A DNA stretch of 36,406 nucleotides from Pseudomonas californiensis. GTDB taxonomy: Bacteria > Pseudomonadota > Gammaproteobacteria > Pseudomonadales > Pseudomonadaceae. The notes beneath the pieces are model-generated. The model ran no database searches, was not told the DNA's origin, and worked only from the letters and a program-made list of their open reading frames with translations. The stretch spans positions 1 through 36,406 of the forward strand of contig NZ_JAGTPK010000044.1 in the NCBI RefSeq assembly GCF_021147775.1. Direction: 5' to 3'. A program made the translations under genes and the position numbers. How positions within the stretch are numbered: the stretch's first letter is position 1; every line of letters begins with the position of its first letter. This document shows, piece after piece, positions 1 to 7,778 of this stretch.

Positions 1-1
1 G

Positions 2-508
2 CAAGCGGATCTGCCGGAAGGCTACACACGCGTACTGAACACAAAAACCGGCAACTTCGAAGTCCGCAGCCCTACGGGTGATTTGCAATTTCCTGATTCC
101 GAAGGCAACCTCATCCCCAAGGACGGGGGTAAGCTGGCTCAGCAGAAGCAGGCTGAGGAGAGGATTGCTGGTGCAAAAGGCGCAGGTGAGGCAACAAGCC
201 TAGCGAATGCCGCGAAGCTTCGTGGGCAACTTACAGGGCAAGAGATATCTGGCGGCCATGCATTTGAAAAGCATGTAGTTCAGCAGGGCGAATATGAGGC
301 TTTGGGCATAACTACTCGCGAGCAGTTTGCCTCGCATATTGAAAGCGTCGTTAATAACCCAAGCTCATTTCGTGAGCTAAGTGGTGGGCGAACTGCTTAC
401 TGGGATAATGTCAGTGGTACGGTCGTTATTAGGAACCCTAAAGCAATTGATGGCGGCACTGCATTCCGTCCCGTGAATGGGCAAGCTTACTTTGATGGTT
501 TGAGGTAG
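2..508 (+). CDS. C-terminal toxin part of a CdiA/FHA-type contact-dependent inhibition protein (5' end outside window)
   Basis: An open frame runs in from the window edge (first full codon at base 2) and ends at the TAG at 506-508, so the large N-terminal part is missing. An internal TTG at 83 is not a credible start. The first ~70 visible residues resemble the pre-toxin spacer of pseudomonad filamentous haemagglutinins (motif LNTKTGNFEV, then a GGKLA segment). The last ~85 residues form a compact toxin-like domain with GGHAFEKHV, a TREQF segment, AYWD, VVIRNP and GTAFRP motifs. These match what I recall of CdiA C-terminal tRNase/BECR-fold toxins, with the GHAFEKHV histidines the likely catalytic candidates. 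A small gene follows after only 5 bases, the usual toxin-immunity arrangement. Family assignment is from memory of motifs; the RNase activity is inferred. It could equally be a displaced orphan toxin module, since the region to its right is full of fragments. Confidence 0.75.
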   Translation, partial: QADLPEGYTRVLNTKTGNFEVRSPTGDLQFPDSEGNLIPKDGGKLAQQKQAEERIAGAKGAGEATSLANAAKLRGQLTGQEISGGHAFEKHVVQQGEYEALGITTREQFASHIESVVNNPSSFRELSGGRTAYWDNVSGTVVIRNPKAIDGGTAFRPVNGQAYFDGLR

Positions 509-513
509 TTACT

Positions 514-723
514 GTGGAGATGATTAGCTCTTTGCGCAATTTGGCGAATGTTAGCCTTAATCGAGATGAGCTTTTGGTCTTGAATGCGGCTTTAAATGAA
601 ATATGTAACGGGGTAGATGTGTTCGAATTTGAGACGCGGATCGGTGCAGATCGTGAGTTTGTAGCTGGTTTGCTTCAAAAAATTGGTTTGTTGCTTGATA
701 ACATGGATCATCTACCCAACTGA
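514..723 (+). CDS. Predicted immunity protein of the adjacent CDI-type toxin
   Basis: This 69-residue acidic protein starts at GTG 514, five bases after the toxin stop. A GAGG at 502-505 lies 8 bases upstream and supports GTG rather than the in-frame ATG at 520. No signal peptide or membrane segment is visible. The sequence looks helical, with LNRDELLVLNAALNEICNG and an FETRIGADREFV segment. I recognise it only as resembling small immunity proteins encoded after BECR-type CDI toxins. Its role would be to bind and neutralise the cognate toxin in the cytoplasm of the producing cell. Position, size and coupling support this; specificity cannot be read from sequence. A factor-independent terminator follows at 747-775. 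Confidence 0.65.
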   Translation: MEMISSLRNLANVSLNRDELLVLNAALNEICNGVDVFEFETRIGADREFVAGLLQKIGLLLDNMDHLPN

Positions 724-746
724 TCTGCAATGACCTTGTTCCACTG

Positions 747-775
747 ACACCGGCCTCGGGCCGGTGTTGTTTTAT
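747..775 (+). terminator. Intrinsic terminator after toxin-immunity pair
   Basis: A perfect 9-bp stem, ACACCGGCC / GGCCGGTGT with a TCG loop, is followed by TGTTTTAT. It lies 24 bases after the immunity stop codon and closes the toxin-immunity transcription unit. Confidence 0.8.
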
Positions 776-779
776 CTGC

Positions 780-1056
780 TTACTGCAAAATCTCTCTTCC
801 TTCGCTGCTTGCCTTGGTCGTGGCCTGAGCAATCAAGGCATCCAGCATCTGCGCAACAAATTTCTGCTGACTCTTGGGTAGCTGGTCGATAGCTTCCAGT
901 TGCTGTTGCCATTTTGGAGCAGGTCCACGCTTACGCACAGTGGTTTCCTGCTGCTGACCAAACAGCTCTTCGAGTGTGGTTGCAAGCAGTCGGGCCAGTT
1001 CAGGCAGCGCCGCTACCTGAATCCGCCGCTTACCGGACTCATAGGTTTGGATGGTC
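780..1056 (-). pseudogene. XRE/Cro-family HTH regulator, N-terminus lost
   Basis: On the minus strand an open frame without a start enters at about 1056 and ends at a TAA (complement of 780-782). It reads QTIQTYESGKRRIQVAALP, then ELARLLATTLEELFG and a lysine/glutamine-rich tail ending in REILQ. The first segment is the end of an XRE-type helix-turn-helix: recognition helix, YESGKR turn and the following helices. The upstream part of the HTH and the start codon are absent. The homology stops exactly where a tyrosine-recombinase fragment begins on the other strand, so this looks like a recombination scar. It is not expected to be functional. Confidence 0.7.
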
Positions 1057-1057
1057 T

Positions 1058-1322
1058 GCTAAGTGGCTGACCAAAACCAACCGAATCCTGTACAACCAGG
1101 CTTCTGACCTCGATCTACCGAGGATGGAACAGCGTTTGCCGAAACACGTCCTCAGCAGCAACGAAGCCGAACGCATCCTCAACGTGCCGGACACCCAAAC
1201 CTCGACCGGCATCCGAGACAGGGCGATGCTGGAAACCCTCTACAGCACCGGCATGCGCCGCATGGAGTTGATTGGCCTGAGCTGGAGCGCTATCGACTAC
1301 GAGCGTGGCACGGTGATAATTC
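1058..1322 (+). pseudogene. Tyrosine recombinase (integrase) internal fragment
   Basis: The reading frame shows about 88 residues of a XerC/D-like integrase, starting near AKWLTKTNRILYNQ. It includes LYSTGMRRMEL with the first catalytic-type arginine, and GLSWSAIDYERGTVIIRK. The N-terminal core-binding domain is missing at the 1056/1058 junction with the XRE fragment. The C-terminal HxxR and tyrosine motifs are missing because an IS66-type terminal repeat starts at 1323. The open frame continues into the insertion sequence, so it appears longer than it is. It is a dead remnant of a mobile element. Confidence 0.75.
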
Positions 1323-2008
1323 GTAAGCGCTCCATGAACCCACATTCCAAGCGCTCATCTGATGCTCGATGCTGTGCTCCCGATTCTCTCAGGAGCCCGT
1401 TCGCCATGATGCGACCCGATGCAAAAGTCGAAAAAGTCTATCCCTACCCCAAGCCCGTCGACTTTCGAAAATCCATTGATGGCCTAGCTGCGTTAGTCGA
1501 GCTGGATATCAAGGTCGCGGTGTTTGACCCAGTCCTTTTTGTTTTCCTCAACAAGCCGCGTAACCGCGTGAAGATCTTGTACTGGGAGCGAAACGGCTTC
1601 TGCCTTTGGCTCAAGCGCCTGGAGTCTGAGCGTTTCAAAACATCGCCCGATGTGACCGACGAAGCAATTGTCCTGACCGTTCAGGAACTCGAATGGATGC
1701 TCGACGGTTTTGACCTCTGGCGTAACCGTCCCCATCAAGTTTTGACGCCGCGATTCGTGGCCTGATTCGGTATAATCCAGGGCATGAATTTCGTGCCCGA
1801 CAACCTTCCTGATGATCCTGAATTGCTCAAGCAGATGCTTGCGAAGCTGCAGTCCAGGATGGGCGTGCTCGAAGAACAAGTTGCATTGCTAAGGCAGCGC
1901 CTGTTTGGCCGAAAATCAGAGCAGGCCGTCGATCCGGCAATGCCTCAAATGGCGTTGTTCAATGAAGCGGAGCACGAGGTTGAGTTGGCGTGCGAGACTG
2001 CATCGAGC
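1323..2008 (+). mobile_element. IS66-family element, left end only (tnpB and truncated tnpC)
   Basis: The left terminus is read as GTAAGCGCTCC at 1323-1333, where integrase homology stops. An identical 11-mer is found at 36311 beside a tnpC C-terminus. tnpB (1406-1765) and the beginning of tnpC (from 1784) follow. No tnpA is present: only 83 bases separate the terminus from tnpB. Homology to tnpC ends near 2008 and no right terminal repeat is seen, so the element is truncated and cannot move by itself. The right boundary is approximate. Confidence 0.75.
1406..1765 (+). CDS. tnpB: IS66-family accessory protein TnpB (Orf2)
   Basis: The start is ATG 1406 (or 1409), giving 119 residues, the usual TnpB size. 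The frame runs on upstream without a stop, but the upstream residues belong to the interrupted integrase and the IS terminus. Characteristic segments are YPKPVDFRKSIDGLAALV, the KILYWERNGFCLW block and RPHQVLTPRFV at the C-terminus. TnpB of IS66 elements is required for transposition together with TnpC, with an unclear biochemical role. The copy looks intact, but its partner tnpC is truncated 240 bases into the gene, so it probably has no function here. Confidence 0.85.
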   Translation: MMRPDAKVEKVYPYPKPVDFRKSIDGLAALVELDIKVAVFDPVLFVFLNKPRNRVKILYWERNGFCLWLKRLESERFKTSPDVTDEAIVLTVQELEWMLDGFDLWRNRPHQVLTPRFVA

Positions 2009-2068
2009 AGGCCCCATACCAAATCTTGCTCTTCCATCGGCATGCATGAAATCGCTTCGAACTGGTAG
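1784..2068 (+). pseudogene. tnpC: IS66-family transposase TnpC, N-terminal fragment
   Basis: ATG 1784 starts 18 bases after tnpB. The first ~75 residues are the typical TnpC N-terminus: a leucine-zipper-like coiled coil (LLKQMLAKLQSRMGVLEEQV) followed by RQRLFGRKSEQ. After the segment ending ACETAS (near base 2008) the sequence becomes unrelated, and a stop follows at 2066-2068. A full TnpC has roughly 500 residues, so the zinc-finger and DDE catalytic domains are absent. Confidence 0.85.
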
Positions 2069-2086
2069 CACAGTCGATTCTGGGTT
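1997..2086 (-). pseudogene. Possible C-terminal scrap of another small regulator
   Basis: Reading the minus strand, a short frame gives QNRLCYQFEAISCMPMEEQD and then LVWGLLDA, ending at the tnpC junction. The FEAI...EEQ...LLDA pattern is reminiscent of the tail of some XRE-type regulators. It is too short for a firm call. It is recorded because it fills the space between the tnpC truncation and the FHA fragment. Confidence 0.2.
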
Positions 2087-2140
2087 GCGCATGTGCTTGG
2101 TCAAGCGGTCAGAGCTGCCCAGCGAAACCCCTGCACACAA

Positions 2141-2308
2141 GCCAATGCCAAGAGCGAAGCCAAACGCAATATCGTCAGCACCTTAGTGACCGGCATTGCG
2201 GCCATGAGCGATCCGTCAGGCGCAGCAGCGGCCAACAATGCGTCCATCTCCAATCTGGACAATAACTCGTTCGTCCTCGGGCCTGTAACACCACCGGGCA
2301 CTACCTAC
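2141..2308 (+). pseudogene. FHA/CdiA-type haemagglutinin fragment
   Basis: About 56 residues in frame read SEAKRNIVSTLVTGIAAMSD, then a run of alternating Ala/Asn and ASISNLDNNSFVLGP. This matches the helical region just before the pre-toxin domain in pseudomonad CdiA/filamentous haemagglutinins, where a repeated 'RRNI-SALVAGIAA ... AA--NN' pattern is usual. There is no start and no toxin domain; homology switches to an MFS transporter near 2309. Together with the toxin at the left edge this suggests the debris comes from a rearranged CDI locus. Recognition is by pattern, so it is moderately confident. Confidence 0.5.
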
Positions 2309-2740
2309 ACAGTGTTCTTGCTGGCTCTGGTGGTCACTCCGATTGCCGGACGTTTGAGTAAATCGCGGCCGCAATATGAAATGCTGGCAGGCGCCGTAGC
2401 GCTCGGAATATTTGGCCCACTGCTGACCTTGTGGTCCTTGTTATGGATGATCGTCTTGGGCCTTGCCCTTGGTTCAGCGGGCGTGGTTCTTGCGCAGGCA
2501 TCCGCCAATGCGTTTATCACTGCCCGAGCGGGTCGTTAAAAAGCGCAAGCGGTTGGGCTGTACCTGACGAGCTATTACCTCGGACGCAGCCTGGGTGCAA
2601 TCGCACCCGCGATGATCTGGAGTCATTGGGGGCTGGCAGGGCTGCGTATTACTTCTCATCGGCTTCCAGTTGTTGTCATTGCTGCTTGCCCTGAAAGGCT
2701 GGAAACCGCCGACAGGCTTGAGGCACGCGAAGGGTTTTGA
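2309..2740 (+). pseudogene. MFS transporter C-terminal remnant (frame broken)
   Basis: From about 2309 the frame gives transmembrane helices with an MFS-like loop: VFLLALVVTPIAGRLSKSRP, then strongly hydrophobic GAVALGIFGPLLTLWSLLWM and ALGSAGVVLAQASANAF. A TAA at 2537-2539 interrupts the frame. The same frame resumes after it with KAQAVGLYLTSYYLG and GAIAPAMIWSHWG, clearly the continuation of the protein. A further frameshift near 2640 moves the last helix (LLIGFQLLSLLLALKGWKP) to another frame. The N-terminal two thirds is absent. Substrate cannot be inferred. It is a decayed gene. Confidence 0.7.
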
Positions 2741-3090
2741 TGGCGTCGCAACAGCTGCCGCACGGCTCGCAGTCCCAAGGACGAGATTGGCGCCGATAGT
2801 TTTTGTCTCATCGAATGATTGGCAAGACGCAAATCAGTGATCAGGGCTGTAGCGTTCGCGCGATAGATGGCGGTATACGCCAGGATGATTGCAGGTCGGA
2901 TGCAGCAGACCTGCCTGACCGCTCGACAGTAGGTAACGCCATCGTGTGCCCTGGACTGAGGTCATAAACGACTTCGCTCCCAAGCGGTCACTCAAACAAA
3001 AAGGCCAATACTTTCGTATTGGCCTTTCGGTTCAATCGTTTGAAGCTGTGGCGCTCAAGCTTTCTTTGCTGAGCGCCACAACTGTCTTCA
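2741..3090. other. Gap between accessory remnants and gyrB; no gene recognised
   Basis: Short open frames exist but none has a recognisable product, codon pattern or ribosome-binding site. The only supported element is the minus-strand gyrB terminator at 2994-3026. The rest is probably eroded sequence at the boundary between accessory and core DNA. Confidence 0.6.
2994..3026 (-). terminator. Intrinsic terminator of the dnaA-dnaN-recF-gyrB unit
   Basis: A perfect 11-bp stem, AAGGCCAATAC / GTATTGGCCTT around a TTTC loop (3001-3026), is followed on the minus strand by TTTTTGTTTG. It lies about 65 bases beyond the gyrB stop codon. Confidence 0.85.
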
Positions 3091-5508
3091 TCAGAAGTCG
3101 AGGTTGGACACTGCCAACGCATTACTCTCGATGAAGTCACGGCGGGGCTCGACCGCATCACCCATCAGGGTGTTGAAGATCTGGTCGGCACCGATTGCGT
3201 CCTCGATGGTGACCTTCAACATGCGACGCACACTTGGGTCCATCGTGGTTTCCCAGAGCTGATCCGGGTTCATTTCGCCAAGACCTTTATAGCGCTGGAT
3301 GGTGTGACGCTTGGTGCTTTCGGCCATCAGCCAGGCGAGCGCTTCCTTGAACTCGGTGACAGGCTTCTTGCGCTCGCCACGTTGCACGTAAGCGCCTTCT
3401 TCCAGCAGCGTGCTGATTTGCGCGCCGAGTGCAGTGACGGTCTTGTAGTCGTTGCTGCCAAAGAAGTCGCGGTTGAACGTGACGTAGTTCGACAGGCCGT
3501 GGGAGATCAGTTCGACCTCTGGCAGCCAGACGTTACGTTCACGGTCTTCGCGCAGGCTGGCTTTGTACACCAGACCGGACTTCTCGCCGCTACGCAGACG
3601 CGCATCGAAAAGGGCCAGCCAGGCTTGCATGCCTGCGTGATCCGAAAGCTGTTCCAGCGTGATCGGCGGCAGGTATACAAAGTGCTCAGTCAGCTCCTGA
3701 GGGTACAGGCGCGACAGACGCTTGAGGGTTTTCATGACCATGCGGAAATCGTTGACCAGGCGCTCAAGCGACTCGCCGGAAATGCCCGGTGCCGAATCGC
3801 TGAGGTGCAGGCTGGCATCTTCCAGAGCCGACTGGGTCATGTACTCTTCCATGGCCTCGTCGTCTTTGATGTACTGCTCTTGCTTGCCTTTCTTGACCTT
3901 GTACAACGGTGGCTGAGCGATGTAGATGTAGCCACGCTCGATCAGCTCTGGCAGCTGACGGAAGAAGAAGGTCAGCAGCAGCGTACGGATGTGGGAACCG
4001 TCGACGTCAGCATCGGTCATGATGATGATGTTGTGATAACGCAACTTGTCGATGTTGTACTCTTCACGGCCGATGCCACAGCCAAGCGCAGTGATCAAGG
4101 TGCCCACTTCCTGCGAAGAGATCATCTTGTCGAAGCGCGCTTTTTCAACGTTCAGGATCTTGCCTTTGAGGGGCAGGATGGCCTGGGTCTTACGGTTACG
4201 TCCCTGCTTGGCTGAACCGCCAGCAGAGTCCCCTTCCACCAGGTACAGTTCGGAGAGGGCAGGGTCTTTCTCTTGGCAGTCAGCAAGCTTGCCTGGCAGA
4301 CCGGCGATGTCCAGCGCACCTTTGCGGCGGGTCATCTCGCGGGCTTTACGCGCAGCCTCACGAGCGCGGGCAGCGTCGATCATCTTGCCGACAACGGCCT
4401 TGGCTTCGTTCGGGTTTTCCAGCAGGAAGTCAGAGAAGTATTTACCCATCTCTTGTTCAACTGCGGTTTTGACTTCGGACGAGACCAGCTTGTCTTTGGT
4501 CTGCGAGCTGAACTTCGGATCAGGCACTTTCACCGAAATGATCGCAGTCAGACCTTCGCGCGCATCATCACCTGTTGTGGCGACTTTGTGCTTTTTGGCC
4601 AGACCTTCCTGCTCGATGTAGTTGTTCAGGTTACGCGTCAGCGCTGAGCGGAAGCCCACCAGGTGAGTACCACCATCGCGCTGCGGGATGTTGTTGGTGA
4701 AGCACAACAGGTTCTCGTTGAAGCTGTCGTTCCACTGCAGTGCGATCTCGACGCCAATACCGTCGTCACGCTGGATGTTGAAGTGGAACACTTCGTTCAC
4801 CGGCGTCTTGTTGGTGTTCAGGTACTCAACGAATGCGCGCAAACCGCCTTCATACTTGAACAGCTCCTCTTTGCCGCTGCGCTCGTCTTTAAGAACGATG
4901 CCCACACCGGAGTTGAGGAACGACAATTCACGAATCCGCTTGGCCAGGATGTCCCAGCTGAAGTGGATATTCTTGAACGTGTCAGCCGACGGTTTGAAGT
5001 GGATCTGCGTACCGGTGCTGTCGCTCTCACCGACGATTTTCATCGGCTCTTGTGGCACACCGTGAACGTAGGTCTGTTCCCAGATCTTGCCGCTACGGCG
5101 AACTGTCAGCAACAGCAGTTCGGACAAGGCGTTAACTACGGAAACACCTACACCGTGCAAACCGCCGGATACTTTGTAGGAGTTGTCATCGAACTTACCG
5201 CCTGCGTGCAGCACGGTCATGATGACCTCGGCCGCTGACACGCCTTCTTCTTTGTGAACGTCCACCGGAATACCGCGACCGTTGTCGCGTACGGTGATCG
5301 ATTCGTCCGGGTGGATGATGATGCTGATGTCGTCGCAATGGCCAGCCAGAGCTTCGTCGATCGAGTTATCAACCACTTCGAATACCATGTGATGCAGACC
5401 GCTACCGTCGTCTGTATCACCGATGTACATTCCGGGACGCTTGCGTACGGCATCAAGTCCTTTCAGCACTTTAATGCTGGACGAGTCGTACGTTTGGTTT
5501 TCGCTCAT
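3091..5508 (-). CDS. gyrB: DNA gyrase subunit B
   Basis: The 805-residue protein has the full length usual for pseudomonad GyrB. It supplies the ATPase half of the GyrA2B2 topoisomerase that introduces negative supercoils. The GHKL ATPase domain shows the catalytic glutamate and Mg-binding asparagine in FEVVDNSIDEALAGH (E44, N48) and DNGRGIPVD (D75). The TOPRIM domain shows EGDSAGGSAKQGRNR and DADVDGSHIRTLL. The long insert seen in gamma-proteobacterial GyrB lies between TOPRIM and the C-terminus, which keeps the QRYKGLGEMNPDQLWETTM motif. It starts 4 bases after the recF stop, so translation is probably coupled, and it is the last gene of the dnaA unit. Coding sequence is typical core composition. 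Confidence 0.98.
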   Translation of the reverse strand: MSENQTYDSSSIKVLKGLDAVRKRPGMYIGDTDDGSGLHHMVFEVVDNSIDEALAGHCDDISIIIHPDESITVRDNGRGIPVDVHKEEGVSAAEVIMTVLHAGGKFDDNSYKVSGGLHGVGVSVVNALSELLLLTVRRSGKIWEQTYVHGVPQEPMKIVGESDSTGTQIHFKPSADTFKNIHFSWDILAKRIRELSFLNSGVGIVLKDERSGKEELFKYEGGLRAFVEYLNTNKTPVNEVFHFNIQRDDGIGVEIALQWNDSFNENLLCFTNNIPQRDGGTHLVGFRSALTRNLNNYIEQEGLAKKHKVATTGDDAREGLTAIISVKVPDPKFSSQTKDKLVSSEVKTAVEQEMGKYFSDFLLENPNEAKAVVGKMIDAARAREAARKAREMTRRKGALDIAGLPGKLADCQEKDPALSELYLVEGDSAGGSAKQGRNRKTQAILPLKGKILNVEKARFDKMISSQEVGTLITALGCGIGREEYNIDKLRYHNIIIMTDADVDGSHIRTLLLTFFFRQLPELIERGYIYIAQPPLYKVKKGKQEQYIKDDEAMEEYMTQSALEDASLHLSDSAPGISGESLERLVNDFRMVMKTLKRLSRLYPQELTEHFVYLPPITLEQLSDHAGMQAWLALFDARLRSGEKSGLVYKASLREDRERNVWLPEVELISHGLSNYVTFNRDFFGSNDYKTVTALGAQISTLLEEGAYVQRGERKKPVTEFKEALAWLMAESTKRHTIQRYKGLGEMNPDQLWETTMDPSVRRMLKVTIEDAIGADQIFNTLMGDAVEPRRDFIESNALAVSNLDF

Positions 5509-5512
5509 GCAA

Positions 5513-6616
5513 TCACTCCCGATGGTCGTGGGTCTGGGTGATACGGCCTTGTTCCACGTGGAACAAAGCGACTGGCGTTTCCGTCTGCCAGCCCTCCCTC
5601 AAAAATTCTTGATCTACACAGGTGATAAATACCTGGCAGCGTAATTCTTCCAGCAAACGGCAAAGCGCTTGGCGATGGTTATCGTCCAGTTCGGACGGCA
5701 AGTCATCCACCAGATATATACACTGGCCTCGACGCACTTGGCTGACGAGGTGACCTTGGGCAATACGCAGTGCACACACCACCAACTTCTGCTGACCGCG
5801 GGACAAGATGTCCGCCGCGTTGTGTGCGCCTAATCTAAGGCGCAGATCAGCACGTTGTGGTCCGGCTTGCGTATGGCCCATTTGCTGATCCCGGTTCAGG
5901 GAGGAGGCGAGCACAGTACTTAGCTCTTTTTCCTTGTCCCATCCCCGGTAATAACTCAGAGTCAAACCTTCAAGCTCAACCAGCTCACTCAAGGTCTGTT
6001 CAAAAACTGGCTTGAGCGCTTTGATATAAGCGCGGCGAAACTCATCGATTTCGTCGCTCGCCAGGCACAGCTCTCGGTCCCACGCCGCCTGCGAAGCGGC
6101 GTCAAGTGTACCATGCCGAAGCCACGAGTTCCGCTGCCTCAGGGCCTTCTGCAGGCGCTGCCAAGTGGCCATGAAGCGAGGTTCCACGTGGAACACTCCC
6201 CAATCCAGGAACTGTCTGCGAATCTTGGGCGCACCTTCCAACAGTCTGAAGCTGTCAGGGTTGATCAACTGCAAAGGCAGTATTTCAGCCAACTGAGCTG
6301 CACTGCGTGCATTCTGACCATCAATACGGATCTGAAACTCGCCCTGTCGGTCGCGTGAAACACCCAGATTGCTATGGCCGCCTTGTGCCAGATCAACTTG
6401 GCCAAACACGGTACACGCGGGTTGTTCGTATTGAATGACGGGAAGCAGACGGCTGCTGCGAAACGAGCGGGCGATGCCCAGCAGATGGATGGCCTCCAGC
6501 ACGCTGGTTTTGCCGCTGCCGTTGGCACCGTAAAGAATATTGATTCGCGGGGAAGGGGAAAGGGTCACCGGGTGCAGATTGCGCACCCCGGTGACCGAGA
6601 TGCGGCTGAGAGACAT
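5513..6616 (-). CDS. recF: RecF, DNA replication and repair ATPase
   Basis: RecF (367 residues) acts with RecO and RecR to load RecA at gapped DNA and stalled forks. It is an SMC/Rad50-like ABC ATPase: Walker A GANGSGKT at residues 30-37, the signature LSRGQQKL, and Walker B YLVDDLPSELD. The gene lies 20 bases after dnaN and 4 bases before gyrB in the conserved origin operon. Two parS sites for ParB are embedded in this coding sequence (5550-5565 and 6180-6195). Each encodes an FHVE tetrapeptide, so the gene also carries centromere information. Confidence 0.97.
   Translation of the reverse strand: MSLSRISVTGVRNLHPVTLSPSPRINILYGANGSGKTSVLEAIHLLGIARSFRSSRLLPVIQYEQPACTVFGQVDLAQGGHSNLGVSRDRQGEFQIRIDGQNARSAAQLAEILPLQLINPDSFRLLEGAPKIRRQFLDWGVFHVEPRFMATWQRLQKALRQRNSWLRHGTLDAASQAAWDRELCLASDEIDEFRRAYIKALKPVFEQTLSELVELEGLTLSYYRGWDKEKELSTVLASSLNRDQQMGHTQAGPQRADLRLRLGAHNAADILSRGQQKLVVCALRIAQGHLVSQVRRGQCIYLVDDLPSELDDNHRQALCRLLEELRCQVFITCVDQEFLREGWQTETPVALFHVEQGRITQTHDHRE
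5550..5565. promoter_or_regulatory. parS: parS centromere site (consensus match)
   Basis: The sequence TGTTCCACGTGGAACA is a perfect 16-bp palindrome and an exact match to the parS consensus bound by chromosomal ParB proteins. It lies within the 3' part of recF. parA and parB are encoded 15 kb away in this window. Confidence 0.95.
6180..6195. promoter_or_regulatory. parS: Second parS site (one mismatch)
   Basis: GGTTCCACGTGGAACA differs from the parS consensus only at the first base. It lies inside recF, 630 bases from the perfect site. The 14-bp palindromic core is intact, so ParB binding is likely. Confidence 0.85.
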
Positions 6617-6636
6617 CAGGTTTCGCTGTGCATGGA

Positions 6637-7740
6637 TTACAGACGCATCGGCATGACAACGTAGGCAGAGTCATCGTTATCCGACTCTTGCACCAGTGCA
6701 CTGCTGTTGGAGTCGGACAGAATCAGGCGAACCTGCTCTGTTGTCATGACACCCAACACGTCAAGCAGGTAGCTCACGTTGAAACCAATCTCCAGAGAAC
6801 CGCCGTTGTATTCAACGCCGATTTCCTCTTCCGCCTCTTCCTGCTCAGGGTTGTTCGCCTGAATCTTCAACTGACCGTTGGCCAGCTGCAGACGGATGCC
6901 ACGGTACTTCTCGTTCGACAAAATTGCGGTCCGGCTGAAGGCTTCACGCAGCGCCTGACGATCGCCCAACACCAACTTGTCACCGCCTTTAGGCAGCACA
7001 CGTTCGTAGTCCGGGAATTTGCCGTCGACCAGTTTGGAGGTGAACGTGAATTCACCGGTGGTCGCACGGATGTGATGTTGACCCAGAACGATGCTGACCA
7101 TGCCTTCCTGCTCGGTAAGCAGACGCGCCATTTCCAGAATACCTTTACGCGGGACGATGACCTGATGGCGGTCGGCGTGTTCGATATCCGCAGCCATCGA
7201 GCACATCGCCAGACGGTGACCGTCAGTGGCCACTGCGCGCAGGACACCGGCGCTGACTTCCAGCAGCATGCCGTTAAGGTAATAACGCACGTCCTGCTGG
7301 GCCATTGCAAAGCTGGTGCGCTCGATCAAGCGGCGCAGTTTGCTCTGGACCAGATTGAACGTCAGCGAACCCGGGCCTTCTTCGACCGTCGGGAAATCGT
7401 TGGCAGGCAAGGTCGACAATGTGAAGCGACTGCGTCCGGCCTTGACCACCAGCTTGGCGTCATCGACCTTGATGTCGATCAGCGCGTCGTTGGGCAGGCT
7501 TTTGCAGATGTCCATCAGCTTGCGCGCTGGCACAGTGATTTCGCCTGGCTCGGCAGGCTCTTCCAGTTGAACACGGCCAACCAGCTCCACTTCCAGGTCG
7601 GTACCCGTCAGCGACAGCTGCTGACCTTCGACGACCAGAAGCACGTTGGACAGCACCGGCAAGGTCTGGCGGCGTTCAACCACGCCGGCGACCAATTGCA
7701 GGGGTTTCAACAAGGCTTCGCGTTGAATGGTGAAATGCAT
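6637..7740 (-). CDS. dnaN: DNA polymerase III beta sliding clamp
   Basis: The 367-residue protein is the replicative sliding clamp, a homodimeric ring that tethers Pol III and other partners through a hydrophobic cleft. It has three repeated clamp folds and the family's usual length. It starts MHFTIQREALLKPLQ and ends with the conserved YVVMPMRL tail, which forms part of the partner-binding pocket. It lies 38 bases downstream of dnaA and 20 bases upstream of recF, consistent with one transcription unit from the dnaA promoter. A long open frame on the opposite strand (6628-7812) is a by-product of codon bias. Confidence 0.98.
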   Translation of the reverse strand: MHFTIQREALLKPLQLVAGVVERRQTLPVLSNVLLVVEGQQLSLTGTDLEVELVGRVQLEEPAEPGEITVPARKLMDICKSLPNDALIDIKVDDAKLVVKAGRSRFTLSTLPANDFPTVEEGPGSLTFNLVQSKLRRLIERTSFAMAQQDVRYYLNGMLLEVSAGVLRAVATDGHRLAMCSMAADIEHADRHQVIVPRKGILEMARLLTEQEGMVSIVLGQHHIRATTGEFTFTSKLVDGKFPDYERVLPKGGDKLVLGDRQALREAFSRTAILSNEKYRGIRLQLANGQLKIQANNPEQEEAEEEIGVEYNGGSLEIGFNVSYLLDVLGVMTTEQVRLILSDSNSSALVQESDNDDSAYVVMPMRL

Positions 7741-7778
7741 GGTCTAGTCCCTTGCCTTAATAAGCTGCACTGGCGTCA

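Noticed and set aside
914..1765. A single 283-residue protein joining integrase and TnpB
   Set aside because: The continuous frame is accidental: its parts belong to the XRE antisense, an integrase fragment, an IS terminus and TnpB.
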